Source: Ophiothrix spiculata (lineage: Eukaryota > Echinodermata > Ophiuroidea > Amphilepidida > Ophiotrichidae). Taken from it: a stretch of 29,796 bases of DNA. A program made the translations under genes and the position numbers. Location of the stretch: the NCBI GenBank assembly GCA_000969725.1, contig JXSR01S033353.1; one strand, written 5' to 3'. Shown piece by piece: positions 1 to 10,466 of this stretch. The notes beneath the pieces were generated by a model, which did no database searches, was not told the DNA's origin, and was given only the letters and a program-made list of their open reading frames with translations. Each line of letters begins with the position of its first letter. Positions within the stretch are counted from its first letter, which is position 1.

Positions 1-204
1 ATGTTTGATATCATGACAGGGCATTTTTGATTATGAAAATGTGATATCACCTTCTCGTTATGTCATTGAGGGGGTATGCTACTTTCCTGATGTCAGTATA
101 TTATGGATCTGGTCAGATATTTTACACACCATTGCTTGAATGGAGAGCAGTAAATCATATGTTTATAACATATGACTTAGAATTATGATTCAGTATCCAC
201 AGTA
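1..204. other. Window edge, no feature seen
   Basis: AT-rich DNA without an exon, RNA gene or repeat boundary. Confidence 0.5.
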
Positions 205-785
205 AAAGCTTATTGGAGCAATTAAGCAACGTATATTTGTTAGAGGGTGTGTAAGATGCATTTATAGTTGATTTAGTTGACATAATTTTAACTATCACAG
301 GTAAATTGAGGATATTGATCAGAGATATTATGTTCCATTTGAGGATATTTTGTTAATTTGTATCCCAAGGACACATTCTTGAAATTAAATGTAAAGGTAA
401 ACATTTCTGAGTGGATTGTGACCATTCATGGCTACAGTGTATGAATTTTGATTACTGTTCAGATTTTCCTAAAATTGAATTACCTACATATGTTAAAAAA
501 AGCTTATTGGAGCAATTAAGCAACGTATATTTGTTAGAGGGTGTGTAAGATGCATTTATAGTTGATTTAGTTGACATAATTTTAACACAGGTAAATTGAG
601 GATATTGATCAGAGATATTATGTTCCATTTGAGGATTATTTTGTTAATTTGTATCCCAAGGACACATTCTTGAAATTAAATGTAAAGGTAAACATTTCTG
701 AGTGGATTGTGACCATTCATGGCTACAGTGTATGAATTTTGATTACTGTTCAGATTTTCCTAAAATTGAATTACCTACATATGTT
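205..785 (+). repeat. Tandem duplication, two units of about 290 bp
   Basis: Units at about 205-494 and 499-785 are nearly identical, with a period of 294. I see only a 4-bp difference near 288, a 1-bp difference in the GAGGAT(T)ATTTTG stretch, and junction changes. No ORF or TIR is apparent, so this is a recent local duplication. Confidence 0.93.
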
Positions 786-810
786 GCATAAATATTGGAC
801 AGTCACACCC

Positions 811-1127
811 TGGTCACATAACCACCGGTCGCCGACCGGTGCCTGGTAATCTGAAGGACGCCGCAACGCCGGTATGACATCAGTATGACACCGGTGAATG
901 CTTGCGAGCTCTTGCGATGACCGGTCGTTCGCTGGTCGTTATTAGACTATAACTGAAGACATCGTATACAAGCCGCAAGGTTTTAACTTGGAAATAAATT
1001 CTTGCGGCATGCTTCTGGTGTCTCTGCGGCTTACGAACACCGTCCGGACACCAGTCGGTGTCCGCTGAATTCTACCCAGTATGACACCATAAACACATCG
1101 TAACCTCGCCGCAAGGTTATGTGACCA
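811..1127. mobile_element. GC-rich short TIR element, about 317 bp
   Basis: A perfect 13-bp inverted repeat, TGGTCACATAACC, opens at 811 and closes at 1115-1127. The interior is much more GC-rich than its surroundings and has internal palindromes around CACCGG/CCGGTG and repeated GCCGCAAGG motifs. No target-site duplication (TSD) is clear and no transposase is encoded. Confidence 0.75.
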
Positions 1128-1186
1128 TGGTATCTGTTGATGACATTTAAATGTATTGCATGCATTTGTTTTAAAAATATGCAATG

Positions 1187-1817
1187 CTACACATCGAAAG
1201 GTACATCTTTGGTCCAAAAGTCAAAATTGAGTTATTGGCATCGGTGGGCATCTTTTTCATTATTCCCATTAATGTGGCACCAAATTTGTGTCAATCCAAG
1301 CTTAAATTTTGATTCAAAAGTTAGAACCAAAAACAAGGATCATACTATAGCAAACACAAGTTCTGAGTAAAACGTTATTTAAAATTCAGGAAGCCTAAAC
1401 AGTGATGTTGGATTATCGAAATCATAACTTCAAAACTCCATAGAAGCTGGCATTTTTGACGTCAGATACATTTATATTATACATTTTTAAAAATTTAGCA
1501 GATAAGCTTTCATATGTCAAAATACAGAAGAAATGCTAATTCCAAGTTTGAGCTAGAAGTGGTGGAAAATAGAAGTGTGTTGTGCTTTGCTGACTGTTTG
1601 ACGGATATTTTTGAGCAAGTAATGAATCTGACTTGGTCATACAATCTTGAAATTTTCATTTATTTTTTTAACTCGTTTTTATACTAAATGAACTGATTTG
1701 TTGAAAATATACACTTTAAGGAATCTAAATTTTACTAGATTTTCCGACGTTTTCCAGTTATGTTCAACTGCATCTCAAAATTGAATTTGCCCCAATATTG
1801 TACCTTTCGATGTGTAG
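1187..1817. mobile_element. Non-autonomous TIR element, about 631 bp
   Basis: CTACACATCGAAAGGTACA at 1187-1205 is perfectly inverted at 1799-1817. The similarity continues imperfectly for about 25 more bases (both arms reach TCAAAATTGAG/CTCAAAATTGA). The interior is AT-rich with no coding capacity. Confidence 0.8.
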
Positions 1818-2055
1818 TCAACACATATGCAGGCACTGGTTTTAAAGGCAAATGATTATAGAATTTTGATTTTACACATATATCATAGTACTCTGCATGG
1901 CTAACAGTACTTTATTGGAGAATTTTGTTTTTATATTTGTTCATGCAAATTTGAATTACAGTATCTGCATTTTAATTGTTTATGTTAATGAATATTTTTA
2001 AGGTTGACATAGTAATTAAGATTTTGTTTTTCCCTGCGCATAGCGATGAGTATCT
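1818..2055. other. Unannotated AT-rich spacer
   Basis: I see no gene, RNA or repeat boundary here. Confidence 0.5.
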
Positions 2056-2181
2056 ATAGGCCAAACAATAATTTCTTGGACAATTTAAACAAATATGCAG
2101 GGTGGGCTTTCATTTACAAACAATGGGCCCTGCACTCTGAATTTATGTTTACATTGTCCAATAAATATTTGGTTGGCCTAT
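2056..2181. mobile_element. Small foldback element, 126 bp
   Basis: Arms of about 35 nt beginning ATAGGCCAA pair with the arm ending TTGGCCTAT, with about 29 of 35 positions matching. A central GCAGGG/CCCTGC adds a second stem. Size and structure fit a hairpin MITE. Confidence 0.65.
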
Positions 2182-2304
2182 TCATAATTCTTGTTTATAA
2201 AAACACCCTAAATGCTTGCAAAAGCTTTACGTAAATTAATTCAGCTTTTGTATCGGTGTCTTTCCCTTGGGACCACTTATGTGTTTTCACATGTTTTCAT
2301 AGAA

Positions 2305-2415
2305 CTGCAAGCATGGCATGGCGGATCACATCTTTAACGTGGCTATTTACTGGCCCAATTCAAAATGCATCGCCTTCTGCAAGCATGGCATGGCGGATCA
2401 CATCTTAAACGTGGT
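2305..2415 (+). repeat. Two direct repeats of about 38 bp, period 72
   Basis: CTGCAAGCATGGCATGGCGG and the following 18 bases occur at 2305 and 2377, with one base of length difference. The spacer between them is unrelated. Confidence 0.85.
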
Positions 2416-3011
2416 AACTTGAATGCAAAATTTGGTTCCCTAAATCTGCTTATTTCAACTGTTCCCTAAATCTACTGCTTTCATCAAGACAATCATAAAT
2501 CGGTAAAATTGAAGTAAGAGGCCAATTTACATTTGAAACTGTAACCATGAGATAATTTCAATAAATGAAGGCGTTGTGGACTTTCTTGGGGTGGGTCTAA
2601 AACTTCATGAACACCACAAGAAGTAATCACTAAAAATGCCCTTTACATGACATGAAGTGCAATAATCACACTGTTCTGGCCGATTTTGTATCATTTCATA
2701 TGTGCATGACCGTGTCAACTCTGATGTTGTATGGAAATCATTTTCAGCTTATTTTTGCTCACAGATGACAACAGGGAAGCATTGACTGGTTCCTGTTTAC
2801 AGCACTTCAGCATCTGTTCTCTAAATCGTGGGTTGAGCACCACATGTAAGGCTGTATCTGTGTAATGAAATCCCAAGCTTGAGGTCAAAAGATTTCAAAC
2901 CTCATAGTTCTTCCAAGATGAATGATCTAATTTAATTTAATCATTCATCTGGAAAGAAGTCATGATCAGGTCAAGGTTGCACTTTCAAGATCATTTATCT
3001 GGAAAGAGCTC
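2416..3011. other. Gene-free stretch
   Basis: No coding exon or TIR pair is recognised. There is a small imperfect palindrome around 2921-2952 (AGATGAATGAT/ATCATTCATCT). Confidence 0.45.
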
Positions 3012-3014
3012 TTA

Positions 3015-3293
3015 GGGTCAAAACATAGTCGGCCTTCAAATAAAATTTTCACTACCAAATATTTGGTCGTGACGTCAAAATGACGATTTACCTCTAATAA
3101 AAAAAAACTTCAACACCAAGTTGAGACCAAATAAAACTTTTCGCTTGCACACATGTGTTGAATTGCCATATACATTTCCTCAAATGTTTGTTACTGGATT
3201 ATACTTTAAATTTGATCGCAAATATTTTGGTAACGTCACAACCAAATGTTTGGTAACAAAAATTTTGTTTGAAGGCCGATTATGTTTTGACCC
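3015..3293. mobile_element. Harbinger-like MITE with TTA target-site duplication, 279 bp
   Basis: GGGTCAAAACATAGTCGGCC opens at 3015 and its inverted copy closes at 3293. The imperfect TIR runs about 60 bp, through a TACCAAA(T/C)ATTTGGT motif to GACGTCA/TGACGTT. TTA is present on both sides (3012-3014 and 3294-3296). A 3-bp TTA duplication is typical of PIF/Harbinger elements. There is no ORF. Confidence 0.85.
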
Positions 3294-3296
3294 TTA

Positions 3297-4148
3297 GTTT
3301 ACAAATCAAAAAATACAGGAAACTTTGTCCTATGTAAAGGAATAGGAAAGATTTCTTTTCCAGGAAATTTTTCGACGTTTTAGGAAATTTTGACTTGCAT
3401 CCCTTCAAATGGTATAAACAATATTGCTATTTTACTCATTAAAGCTAGAGTGAAGCAGATAGATATTTATTTTTTTCTACCCGTGCATAAAAACGATATT
3501 GAATCATGTCTTTTTAAGGAAAAACCATCATGGGTTATATTTGTAAACCCTTCCAGTAATTTGTAGACAAAAAAAAAACAGCTTTATACATCCTTTGAAA
3601 ATGTTGATGTTCAAAATGTTGAAACTGTGATCATGACTGGTATATTTAGATAAATTAAGAGCTGATCTTCCAGTTCAAAATTATGTTCAGGTATATTGCA
3701 ATAAATATATGATACAAACCATGTAGAATCTTGTTTTTTATTGATTGTATTCAATGAATATGGACTTTACATGTTGTGACAGAGTGGTAATGTCTTGTGT
3801 TGCAGCATTTTACATATGGTCTGTCTGTTTGTATAGAGAATTCAAACGAGTGTCAGTTCCCAAAAGTCAAGTTCTCTGGCGGCCAACCTCATCCCTGCAT
3901 TTTATTTTTTGTCAAACTACCATTAATTTGATTATTTGTGTGATATTCTTCAGAATTATTGGTTGCGAATACTTACATAACAGCTTACACAAAAGTGGTC
4001 ATAATGTGAGTATACACACATAGATCATAACATGCAAATTCAACCAAGAACAGTCATGACCCAGTTGTGCTTTGTTATCATGGCTTCCATTCAAAAAATC
4101 AACCAGGAAATTTTGACTTCAAGTTGCCGAACTTGAACAGACTATTCC
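3297..4148. other. Gene-free stretch between MITEs
   Basis: AT-rich with no supported exon. It contains one inverted copy (3469-3488) of a 20-bp motif, ATTTTTTTCTACCCGTGCAT, whose reverse complement occurs twice near 6990 and 7085. Confidence 0.45.
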
Positions 4149-4395
4149 TATATGTAATGACTCACACCAAGATGGACTTTGCAACAGAACACTTTTCAAG
4201 AAACAGGTGAAAATAGGCAGCAAAAAATATAGAAAATAATAAGAATTTCTGTTGTAAAATGTGATAGCCTTGATCAATTTCAACAAGTAAAGTGTCATTT
4301 TAAAGCTTAGAAAATGCTGCAACAGATGAAATAAAAAAAAATCAAAATTGAATTCATCTGCAAAGTCCCCCCTTTGGGGTGAGCCATCACATATA
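4149..4395. mobile_element. TIR element family 'TGTGATGRCTCAC', copy 1 (247 bp)
   Basis: The left end reads TATGTAATGACTCAC and the right end GTGAGCCATCACATA, an inverted pair. The interior is about 80-85% similar by eye to 5339-5565, including the shared stretch GATCAATTTCAACAAGT and a small palindrome AAAGTCCCCCCTTTSGGGGT. Confidence 0.82.
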
Positions 4396-4562
4396 ATTGC
4401 GTATTTTTGCCGCTGAGGGATATCAGCATTCATTAAGAGGCCAAGTAGCATTGTGGCTGACACACAGATACATACAGAATCTGTCACAATGCACCATGTG
4501 ATGCTGAACTTGGCCTAGTTATGAGAGCCGATATCGATTAGCGCCAAAAAATAGTCCAATTA

Positions 4563-5095
4563 GGCCAAGTAAAAAAAAAAACTAGTTTCTCGTCCGAACT
4601 TTTTGAAAAAAGGAGGATGAGGGCAGGTTTTTTTTTTTCTTTTTTTTTTCAAAAATGGCCGATCCAAGATGGCGGACGGTCTTTTCCAAAAGGCAGCCAA
4701 CCGTTCCCAAAATTTGAATGACTTTCTTCCGACATAGCAGATAATGTTTTTGCTTCCAAAAGGCTATTCACATTTTCAAAAATTATTGATGATAGGTCTA
4801 GGATTCATTGCAAAATTGTTAGTTGTATCCAAATTTTAATTTTCAAAATTGTTGATAGCTCAGTGGTCTTCAAAAATCAATGAAAAAATTGTTTCAAAAG
4901 AGTGCCAGAATTTTATTTCAACTTGCTTCCAAATCGGATTTCATTAAAAAAAAAATCAAAATTTTGAAAAAAAAAATGAAAATTTTGAAAAAAAAAAAAA
5001 AATGAAAATTTTGAAAAAAAAAAAAAAAAAAAAAAATGCGGCCGTCAAAACGCATGCGCGCGAGGACGAGAAACTAGTATATTTTTTACTTGGCC
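4563..5095. mobile_element. Harbinger-like MITE with TTA target-site duplication, 533 bp
   Basis: GGCCAAGTAAAAAA at 4563 and its inverse ending at 5095 form TIRs that continue to ACTAGTTTCTCGTCC on both sides, about 35 bp in all. TTA flanks both ends (4560-4562, 5096-5098). The interior contains very long A and T runs and repeated TGAAAATTTTGAAAA units near 4945-5020, and has no ORF. Confidence 0.88.
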
Positions 5096-5338
5096 TTATA
5101 GGAGTAGTCTATATGAGACCGTTAACTCCAAACCAGCCGTAAATGCAGCCTCTTGTCATATTTGCAAAGACCATGTTATATATGGACTAAAATGTCACCT
5201 CAATAAAACTTCACCAGATTTCCAGAAAGATATGGCCTGTTAAAGATTGTCAGGGAGTAAAATGTATAACTGAGATAAAAGTGTAAGCCCTATATTTTCT
5301 GTTGATTGTCCTCACAATATACAGATATATTTTTCATG

Positions 5339-5565
5339 TATGTGATGACTCACTCACTTTTCGAGAAACTGATGAAAATAGGCAGCAAAAAAAGAAAATA
5401 ATCAGAATTTCCAGCAGATTTTCTGTTGTAAAATTTGATCACCTTGATCAATTTCAACAAGTTGTCATTTTAAAGCTTAGAAAATGCTGCAACAGGTTGG
5501 AAATGATAAAATTAAAATGGTTATCATCTTCAAAGTCCCCCCTTTCGGGGTGAGCCATCACATAT
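5339..5565. mobile_element. TIR element family 'TGTGATGRCTCAC', copy 2 (227 bp)
   Basis: Ends TATGTGATGACTCAC and GTGAGCCATCACATA form the TIR. It shares its whole interior with 4149-4395, so it is a second independent insertion or a duplicate. It is non-coding. Confidence 0.82.
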
Positions 5566-6530
5566 TTCCTACCATTATCTTGAAATGAACCTTTGCTGGA
5601 GTTTTGAAGTAAGCACAAGGATTTTCAATCTATCAAAAATCAATTTCGGCAAATTACGTCTTTGACATGTATTTTCACCTGTAGCGCAAAATGAAATTTG
5701 ATGCATTTACGGCTCATTTGAGATGGACGGTCACATATAGTAGACAACAAGATGGTTATCAATTCATTTTTTTCCACCAGCATGCAGTTTGCAACTGAAA
5801 TCACAAACTAATCCAATACACACATAATATATAAAATGAATTTTTATTATCAGTCCGTCACTTTATAGAAGGCCACATATGATTTTAACAAATCAATACT
5901 CTATCATACAAATCGTACTCTTATTACTATTGCAACTTGCTTTGAAATTACAGACAGTATACACATTTGAACGGATGGGTCTGAATAGCATACTCAAATT
6001 CTACTATTGAAGGTATTATCGTGATATACACCAGAAGCAAATTCTATAACTTAAAAACATACTCATTTAAATCCTGTGTAATTCAACACACTCTACAAAT
6101 CGACTATAAATAAAGTAAGTTGTACAGCAGTACAGTAGGTTTATGTTCAATAATTTTAAAAACGATGAGTTCAGCATTACAGCTTTTTCTAGTGCATTTG
6201 TCTTTGACAAAAGAGTAGCAGCATAAAACACAAACTCTACATCAGTTTCGTCAAATGAGCAACCTTCTCGTCCAAGACAAGCACACTATTATACTTGGGT
6301 AGTTACACATACAATTTCATATTGTTATCACCTTTTTGTAAAATCACCCAAAAAAGTAACGCAGCATGTTCAAATGTGTTGATTATTCAAGATAAATTAC
6401 GTGCAAAAATAACTTTGTTTACAAAGAAAGGGATGGATTATTTTTATTTTGACACACACAAAATTCATTCAATATAAATAGACAATACAAAAAATCGAAA
6501 GAAATTGTAAAAAAATATAACTGGGTGATT
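5566..6530. other. Gene-free stretch
   Basis: No exon, RNA gene or repeat pair is recognised. Short open frames here are low-complexity and show no coding signature. Confidence 0.5.
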
Positions 6531-6534
6531 CTAA

Positions 6535-6963
6535 AGTAATGTTTGTGACCGGAAAATAGGAAAATTTCACTTTTAAACATGTTAAATGGCCACAGAACCT
6601 AGCATAAACATTATATCAACGAGTTTGTTGTTGATAATGGTGCTCACTGGTGGGTTGCAGGTGTTTAAAGATTAAAATAATTTCCAAAATACTGAATAAA
6701 ATTCATGTAATGTTCGGTAACGTTTGTGACCTCGCACGGAAAGGTTTTTTTGCTCCAAATGACTTCAAAGTAAAATTTCTCTGACATGTAAGCAAATTTT
6801 TTATTGCGCTTTTCACAGATGATTGGTAACATATTTACAAATAGTTCATAAAAGTGGTAGGAGATTCTATCATCAGGATTTCTTTAAATGCAACGTTTTG
6901 TTTGGTAACGTCTGGTAACGTTTGTGACATTTTGGTGTAACTTTTTGGTAACGTTTGTAACAT
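6535..6963 (+). repeat. Cluster of GGTAACGTTTGTGAC-like motifs
   Basis: The motif (G)TAACGTTTGTGAC occurs, with one or two changes, near 6537, 6716, 6904, 6914 and 6944, all in the same orientation. Related inverted forms (GTAACAAACGTATGAC) lie near 7046. This could be subterminal repeats of a degraded transposon. Confidence 0.5.
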
Positions 6964-6975
6964 TTTTGAATGGAA

Positions 6976-7150
6976 ACATGTGCTCATTCATGCACGGGTA
7001 GAAAAAAATCAAAATTTCTTATAAGAAAATACTTTTCACATACCAAGTAACAAACGTATGACTGAAAAACATGTGCTCATTCATGCACGGGTAGAAAAAA
7101 ATCAGAACTTCTGATTAGAAAATACTTGTCACATTCCGAGTAACAAAATA
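6976..7150 (+). repeat. Two direct repeats of about 85 bp, period 93
   Basis: ACATGTGCTCATTCATGCAC starts at 6976 and again at 7069. Each is followed by GGGTAGAAAAAAATC and a diverged tail including AGTAACAAA. Confidence 0.85.
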
Positions 7151-8161
7151 TGGTCATATGGTCGAATAAAAAAGCTGATTTTTTGCTTGAAATCAAAAAA
7201 GGTTTGGTTTTTACTGCACTGGAATGAGCCAACTTGTATTTTAAAGGGTACTTGATGGTAACTTGAATTTAGAGTGGACTTCAAACAGCTCATCTCTCAT
7301 GTGGCGAATAACAAACTGAATTTCAATGTTTGATAAGAAACTTTTTGTTTCAAAATTGAAAGTTGTAAAATGAAGAATTGTAAGATGTTGATGTCTGAGA
7401 AGCCCATGATTTTGGTCCATAGAGGAGAATTCAAAATGTATCACAATGTCTGTCTACTGATTGAATTCAGCCTTTATACACACTACTCATAACTACTCAT
7501 GGTGCGCTTTATCACTCGACAGACCAAAACACCTGAGCATATCATACGGCATATTTCAATGAAGCCAATTTTTACTCTGAATGCACAAAAGAAAATAACT
7601 TCTCCCTGTGTTGGCAAGCAATGACATGACTGAAATGCTTGTTTTGTGCTCGTATTGATATTGTGCCTGATACTTTACAGTAAAAAAAGTCATACTAATT
7701 CCTTTTCTAACACAATAAGGCTTCGTATAGTCAGTTTCCAAAGCCATGAAATAAGGATTCAATTAAATCACATGGATTCATATTCAATGTTTGTAAGCCA
7801 CATGTCGGATAATCAAATCACCGGTAAATGTGAAATCAAACGTACAACTTTTGATTTTTTTAAATTTCTCTGTTATTGTATGTTGCCTTTAACATTGGTG
7901 GAATTTGGACATGTGTGGTGTCAGAATGAAAAGAAATCATCCCTCTTTCTTTTAAAGTTTTTTGTGTGTACACATGTAAATGTAAGATGGTATTAACATT
8001 GTTTGGCAAGTTTACTGAACAATGCTAAAGGGAAACATGTGCACTCGCCCACAACAGGAACTGTGTTAATTAATGCCTTGTTTTACACAAACAAACCCAT
8101 TAATAGTTGAGATTATTACATGGAAAAAACAGTTGATTAAATATGGTATTCTTTTTTCTCA
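7151..8161. other. Gene-free stretch
   Basis: Several open frames of 60-116 codons exist on both strands but are AT-driven, overlap one another and show no recognisable domain. No TIR pair is seen. Confidence 0.5.
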
Positions 8162-8518
8162 CCCCGGGGGGGGGGGGCACTCACATATGTGGACAGGATA
8201 TATATGTCCGGCGGTCAAGACCCCCGTTTTCAGGCCGCCAGGCCGCTCACTAGATCTCCATTTTTAGCGTGATTCAGTTCTTTTGACCCCGTTTTTTAGA
8301 AAAACTGCAAAATTTTAGCTCTAACTGCATAAATTGCTCCGGAAACGTGAACATTTCAGTTAGGAGGCTATTTTTGGCCAAAATTTCAGTTCACTAGACC
8401 CCCAAAAATTGGTTTCAAAGGTCCATTTTTTACAGAAAATCAGTTCACCTGCCCCCAATTTCGGCGCTTCGCGCCGGACATACCTACCACTTTCAAAGTT
8501 GAGTGCCCCCCCCCGGGT
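8162..8518. mobile_element. G-run TIR element, copy A
   Basis: The left end is CCCC followed by a run of 12 G and CACTCACATATG. The right end is TTGAGTG followed by a C-run and GGG. Inside, loosely repeated units start CAGTTC and contain GACCCC and TTTT tracts, spaced roughly 40-60 bp. It ends with a CGGCGCTTCGCGCCG palindrome. No protein is encoded. Confidence 0.72.
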
Positions 8519-9281
8519 TTCTCACGTGCATAAATTATATTATGGTGGGTAAAATATTGTGATGCTAGTTCAGTTAGCTTCTATAAAAGAAGAGGAATAT
8601 AAAAGAAAAGGAATTATATGTAAGCCTACTTCTCAATTACAGAATTTATTGTAATTTATGCGACTCCTGGAAAAAAAATCTGAAGACAAGGCTCTGGAAC
8701 CATGACACTGGAATTGTAAACCTGAAGAGGACTGACGCGATGAATGCTCAGATTTCGGTTGGGTATGGATGTTCGGCCGGAGTTTTCGACTACCACCCAT
8801 TTGTAAACCTAAGGAAGCGAAAAAATACTACCTATTTGTACACACATTTACTTTAACAACTGTCATCTACACGGTTCAAAAGATTTTTACAAAGTTAACT
8901 GCTCTCAAAAAAGCCAAATTTGACAACCTATAAGTAAACCAAAGGAAAGACTGGGTCAAAAAATGGTCATTTTTGAAAATTGCATAAAACGTTTGTCAAA
9001 TTTTGAGGGGCCTTTGGTGAACCTGGGAGGTAAAAAAAGGAACCGTTCTTGACTGCACGTCCATATACCAACCTTTCCACTAAGTACCCCCAGGCTTATA
9101 CCAGTGATTAACTTGGCCATCTAGAATATAATCTGAACACAGCGTCATAAACATCATCTATTGCTAATCAAATTCATATTGGTTAATTTTGCATATGCTG
9201 CTTTTCAAATGTGATTATTGCATAGGGTAAATATTTTCAACTAAACATTCTGAATAATCTGATCAATGGTGGACAAAGGCT
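8519..9281. other. Gene-free stretch
   Basis: No exon or TIR was found. There is a slightly GC-richer patch at 8740-8790 without coding signature. Confidence 0.45.
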
Positions 9282-9697
9282 ATATGTGACCAGTCATATG
9301 CAAAAAGGTACCGTACCTTACAGGTCCCAAAATGATAATTGATTTTTTTTTGAAAGAGTATATTTTAAGCTTTAAAATTACACCTTGCTTTTGGTAATTG
9401 GATGTTTGATTGCAAAGTTACATCCAAATTGGTAAAAGGTATTTTCGGGCTGATTCAGAAAAATAGAGTTTAAAGTTTCTGTACTGGTAAAACTTGAATG
9501 GAGAAAGGATGTTTATCGCAGTTTTTAAAACATTTGTTTTTGTTTTGGATGTTGGAACCTGATTAATATGATGTAATACACTTCAAAGGTAACGTTTCTG
9601 ATGAAATTTGACCTTGGACATAATTTTTGACTCTGCTTAGCTCATATCTTGTACCTTAAGGTACCTTTCGATATGAGTCATATGACGTGTCACATAT
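9282..9697. mobile_element. TIR element 'ATATGTGACNNGTCATATG', full copy (416 bp)
   Basis: The left end ATATGTGACCAGTCATATGC continues into AAAAAGGTACCGTACCTTA. It is inverted at the right end (TAAGGTACCTTTCGATATGA then CATATGACGTGTCACATAT). The interior is non-coding. A 5'-truncated second copy is at 10467-10771. Confidence 0.78.
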
Positions 9698-9699
9698 TA

Positions 9700-9928
9700 T
9701 ACTTTGATCAACACTAAAAAGGCGGGAATTATTAGGCTTTTCTTCATCCGCAAGTAAACATAATCCCACTTTCACTCGCGCCATGGTGTTGATGCGCGAC
9801 TTACACGTACTACGCGCGCTGCGTCCACTTGCAGTTGTGCTGTGTTCATGTACGCACACGCTTATCATTGCTTATCTGTATCAATTCACGATGTGATGAG
9901 GCCCGCCTATTTGGCGTTGATCAAAGTA
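9700..9928. mobile_element. TA-flanked MITE with TACTTTGATCAAC ends, copy 1 (229 bp)
   Basis: TACTTTGATCAACACTAAAA at 9700 is inverted at 9909-9928. The TIR is about 25 bp with mismatches and includes AGGCGGG/CCCGCCT. The interior is GC-rich. The site matches an empty site at about 10768, where the flanking DNA runs straight through at CACATATTA. A second copy is at 29083-29308. Confidence 0.88.
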
Positions 9929-10329
9929 AAGTCTATTGCACGGTTTCGCCCTTTTGGGGAGAGCCTAAACCTGGCTTGCGAGATGAAGGAACACTTACAT
10001 AATTTTACCTTTAACAGTTTGATTCCCTCTTTCAAAAACCATTGACCTTGCATGAAGTAAATACATAATTATGTAACATAACGATATATTAAAATTGACT
10101 TTTAACTTGAGGCTCTCCCTGCAAATGGCGAACCATGCAGTAGGCCCATATGCCAGCATCAAGCATACCCAAATGGACAACTTTAGTCCATTCGGTATAT
10201 TTCGTTACTCTATGAGTTCGATAGTATAGCTTTCAGATCTAAAAATGCTAGTCTAGCTAGACAATGAATACATGAGAAATAATGGACATTGGTTAGAGTA
10301 TCAAGCATTGGTTAGAGTATCAAGACTTT

Positions 10330-10379
10330 NNNNNNNNNNNNNNNNNNNNNNNNNNNNNNNNNNNNNNNNNNNNNNNNNN
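10330..10379. other. Assembly gap, 50 N
   Basis: Exactly 50 N. The left edge stops at AAGACTTT; the same sequence in copy 2 (about 11181) runs on into long T and G homopolymers, which may explain the break. Confidence 0.99.
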
Positions 10380-10466
10380 TTTTAAATGTCATTTTAATAT
10401 TGCTATTGTTTTGTATATGATTTTATGGAAAATAAAACTGATATGAATGAATGAATGAATGAATGA
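10380..10466 (+). mobile_element. 3' end of a non-LTR retroposon with (GAAT)n tail
   Basis: An AT-rich segment ends TTTTATGGAAAATAAAACTG and is followed by about six tandem GAAT/TGAA units. AATAAA followed by a tetranucleotide microsatellite is the usual 3' end of CR1/L2/RTE-type elements. The body is missing into the gap, so the family is undecided. Confidence 0.6.

Noticed and set aside
4119..4487. A 122-codon minus-strand open frame
   Set aside because: It spans a TIR element and both of its ends; the hydrophobic look comes from T-rich repeat sequence.
6976..7150. Possible CRISPR-like array
   Set aside because: There are only two long units without unique spacers of equal length, in a eukaryotic context.
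7646..7996. A 116-codon plus-strand open frame
   Set aside because: It is low-complexity and Phe/Cys/Ser-rich from AT-rich DNA, overlaps an opposite-strand frame, and has no motif.
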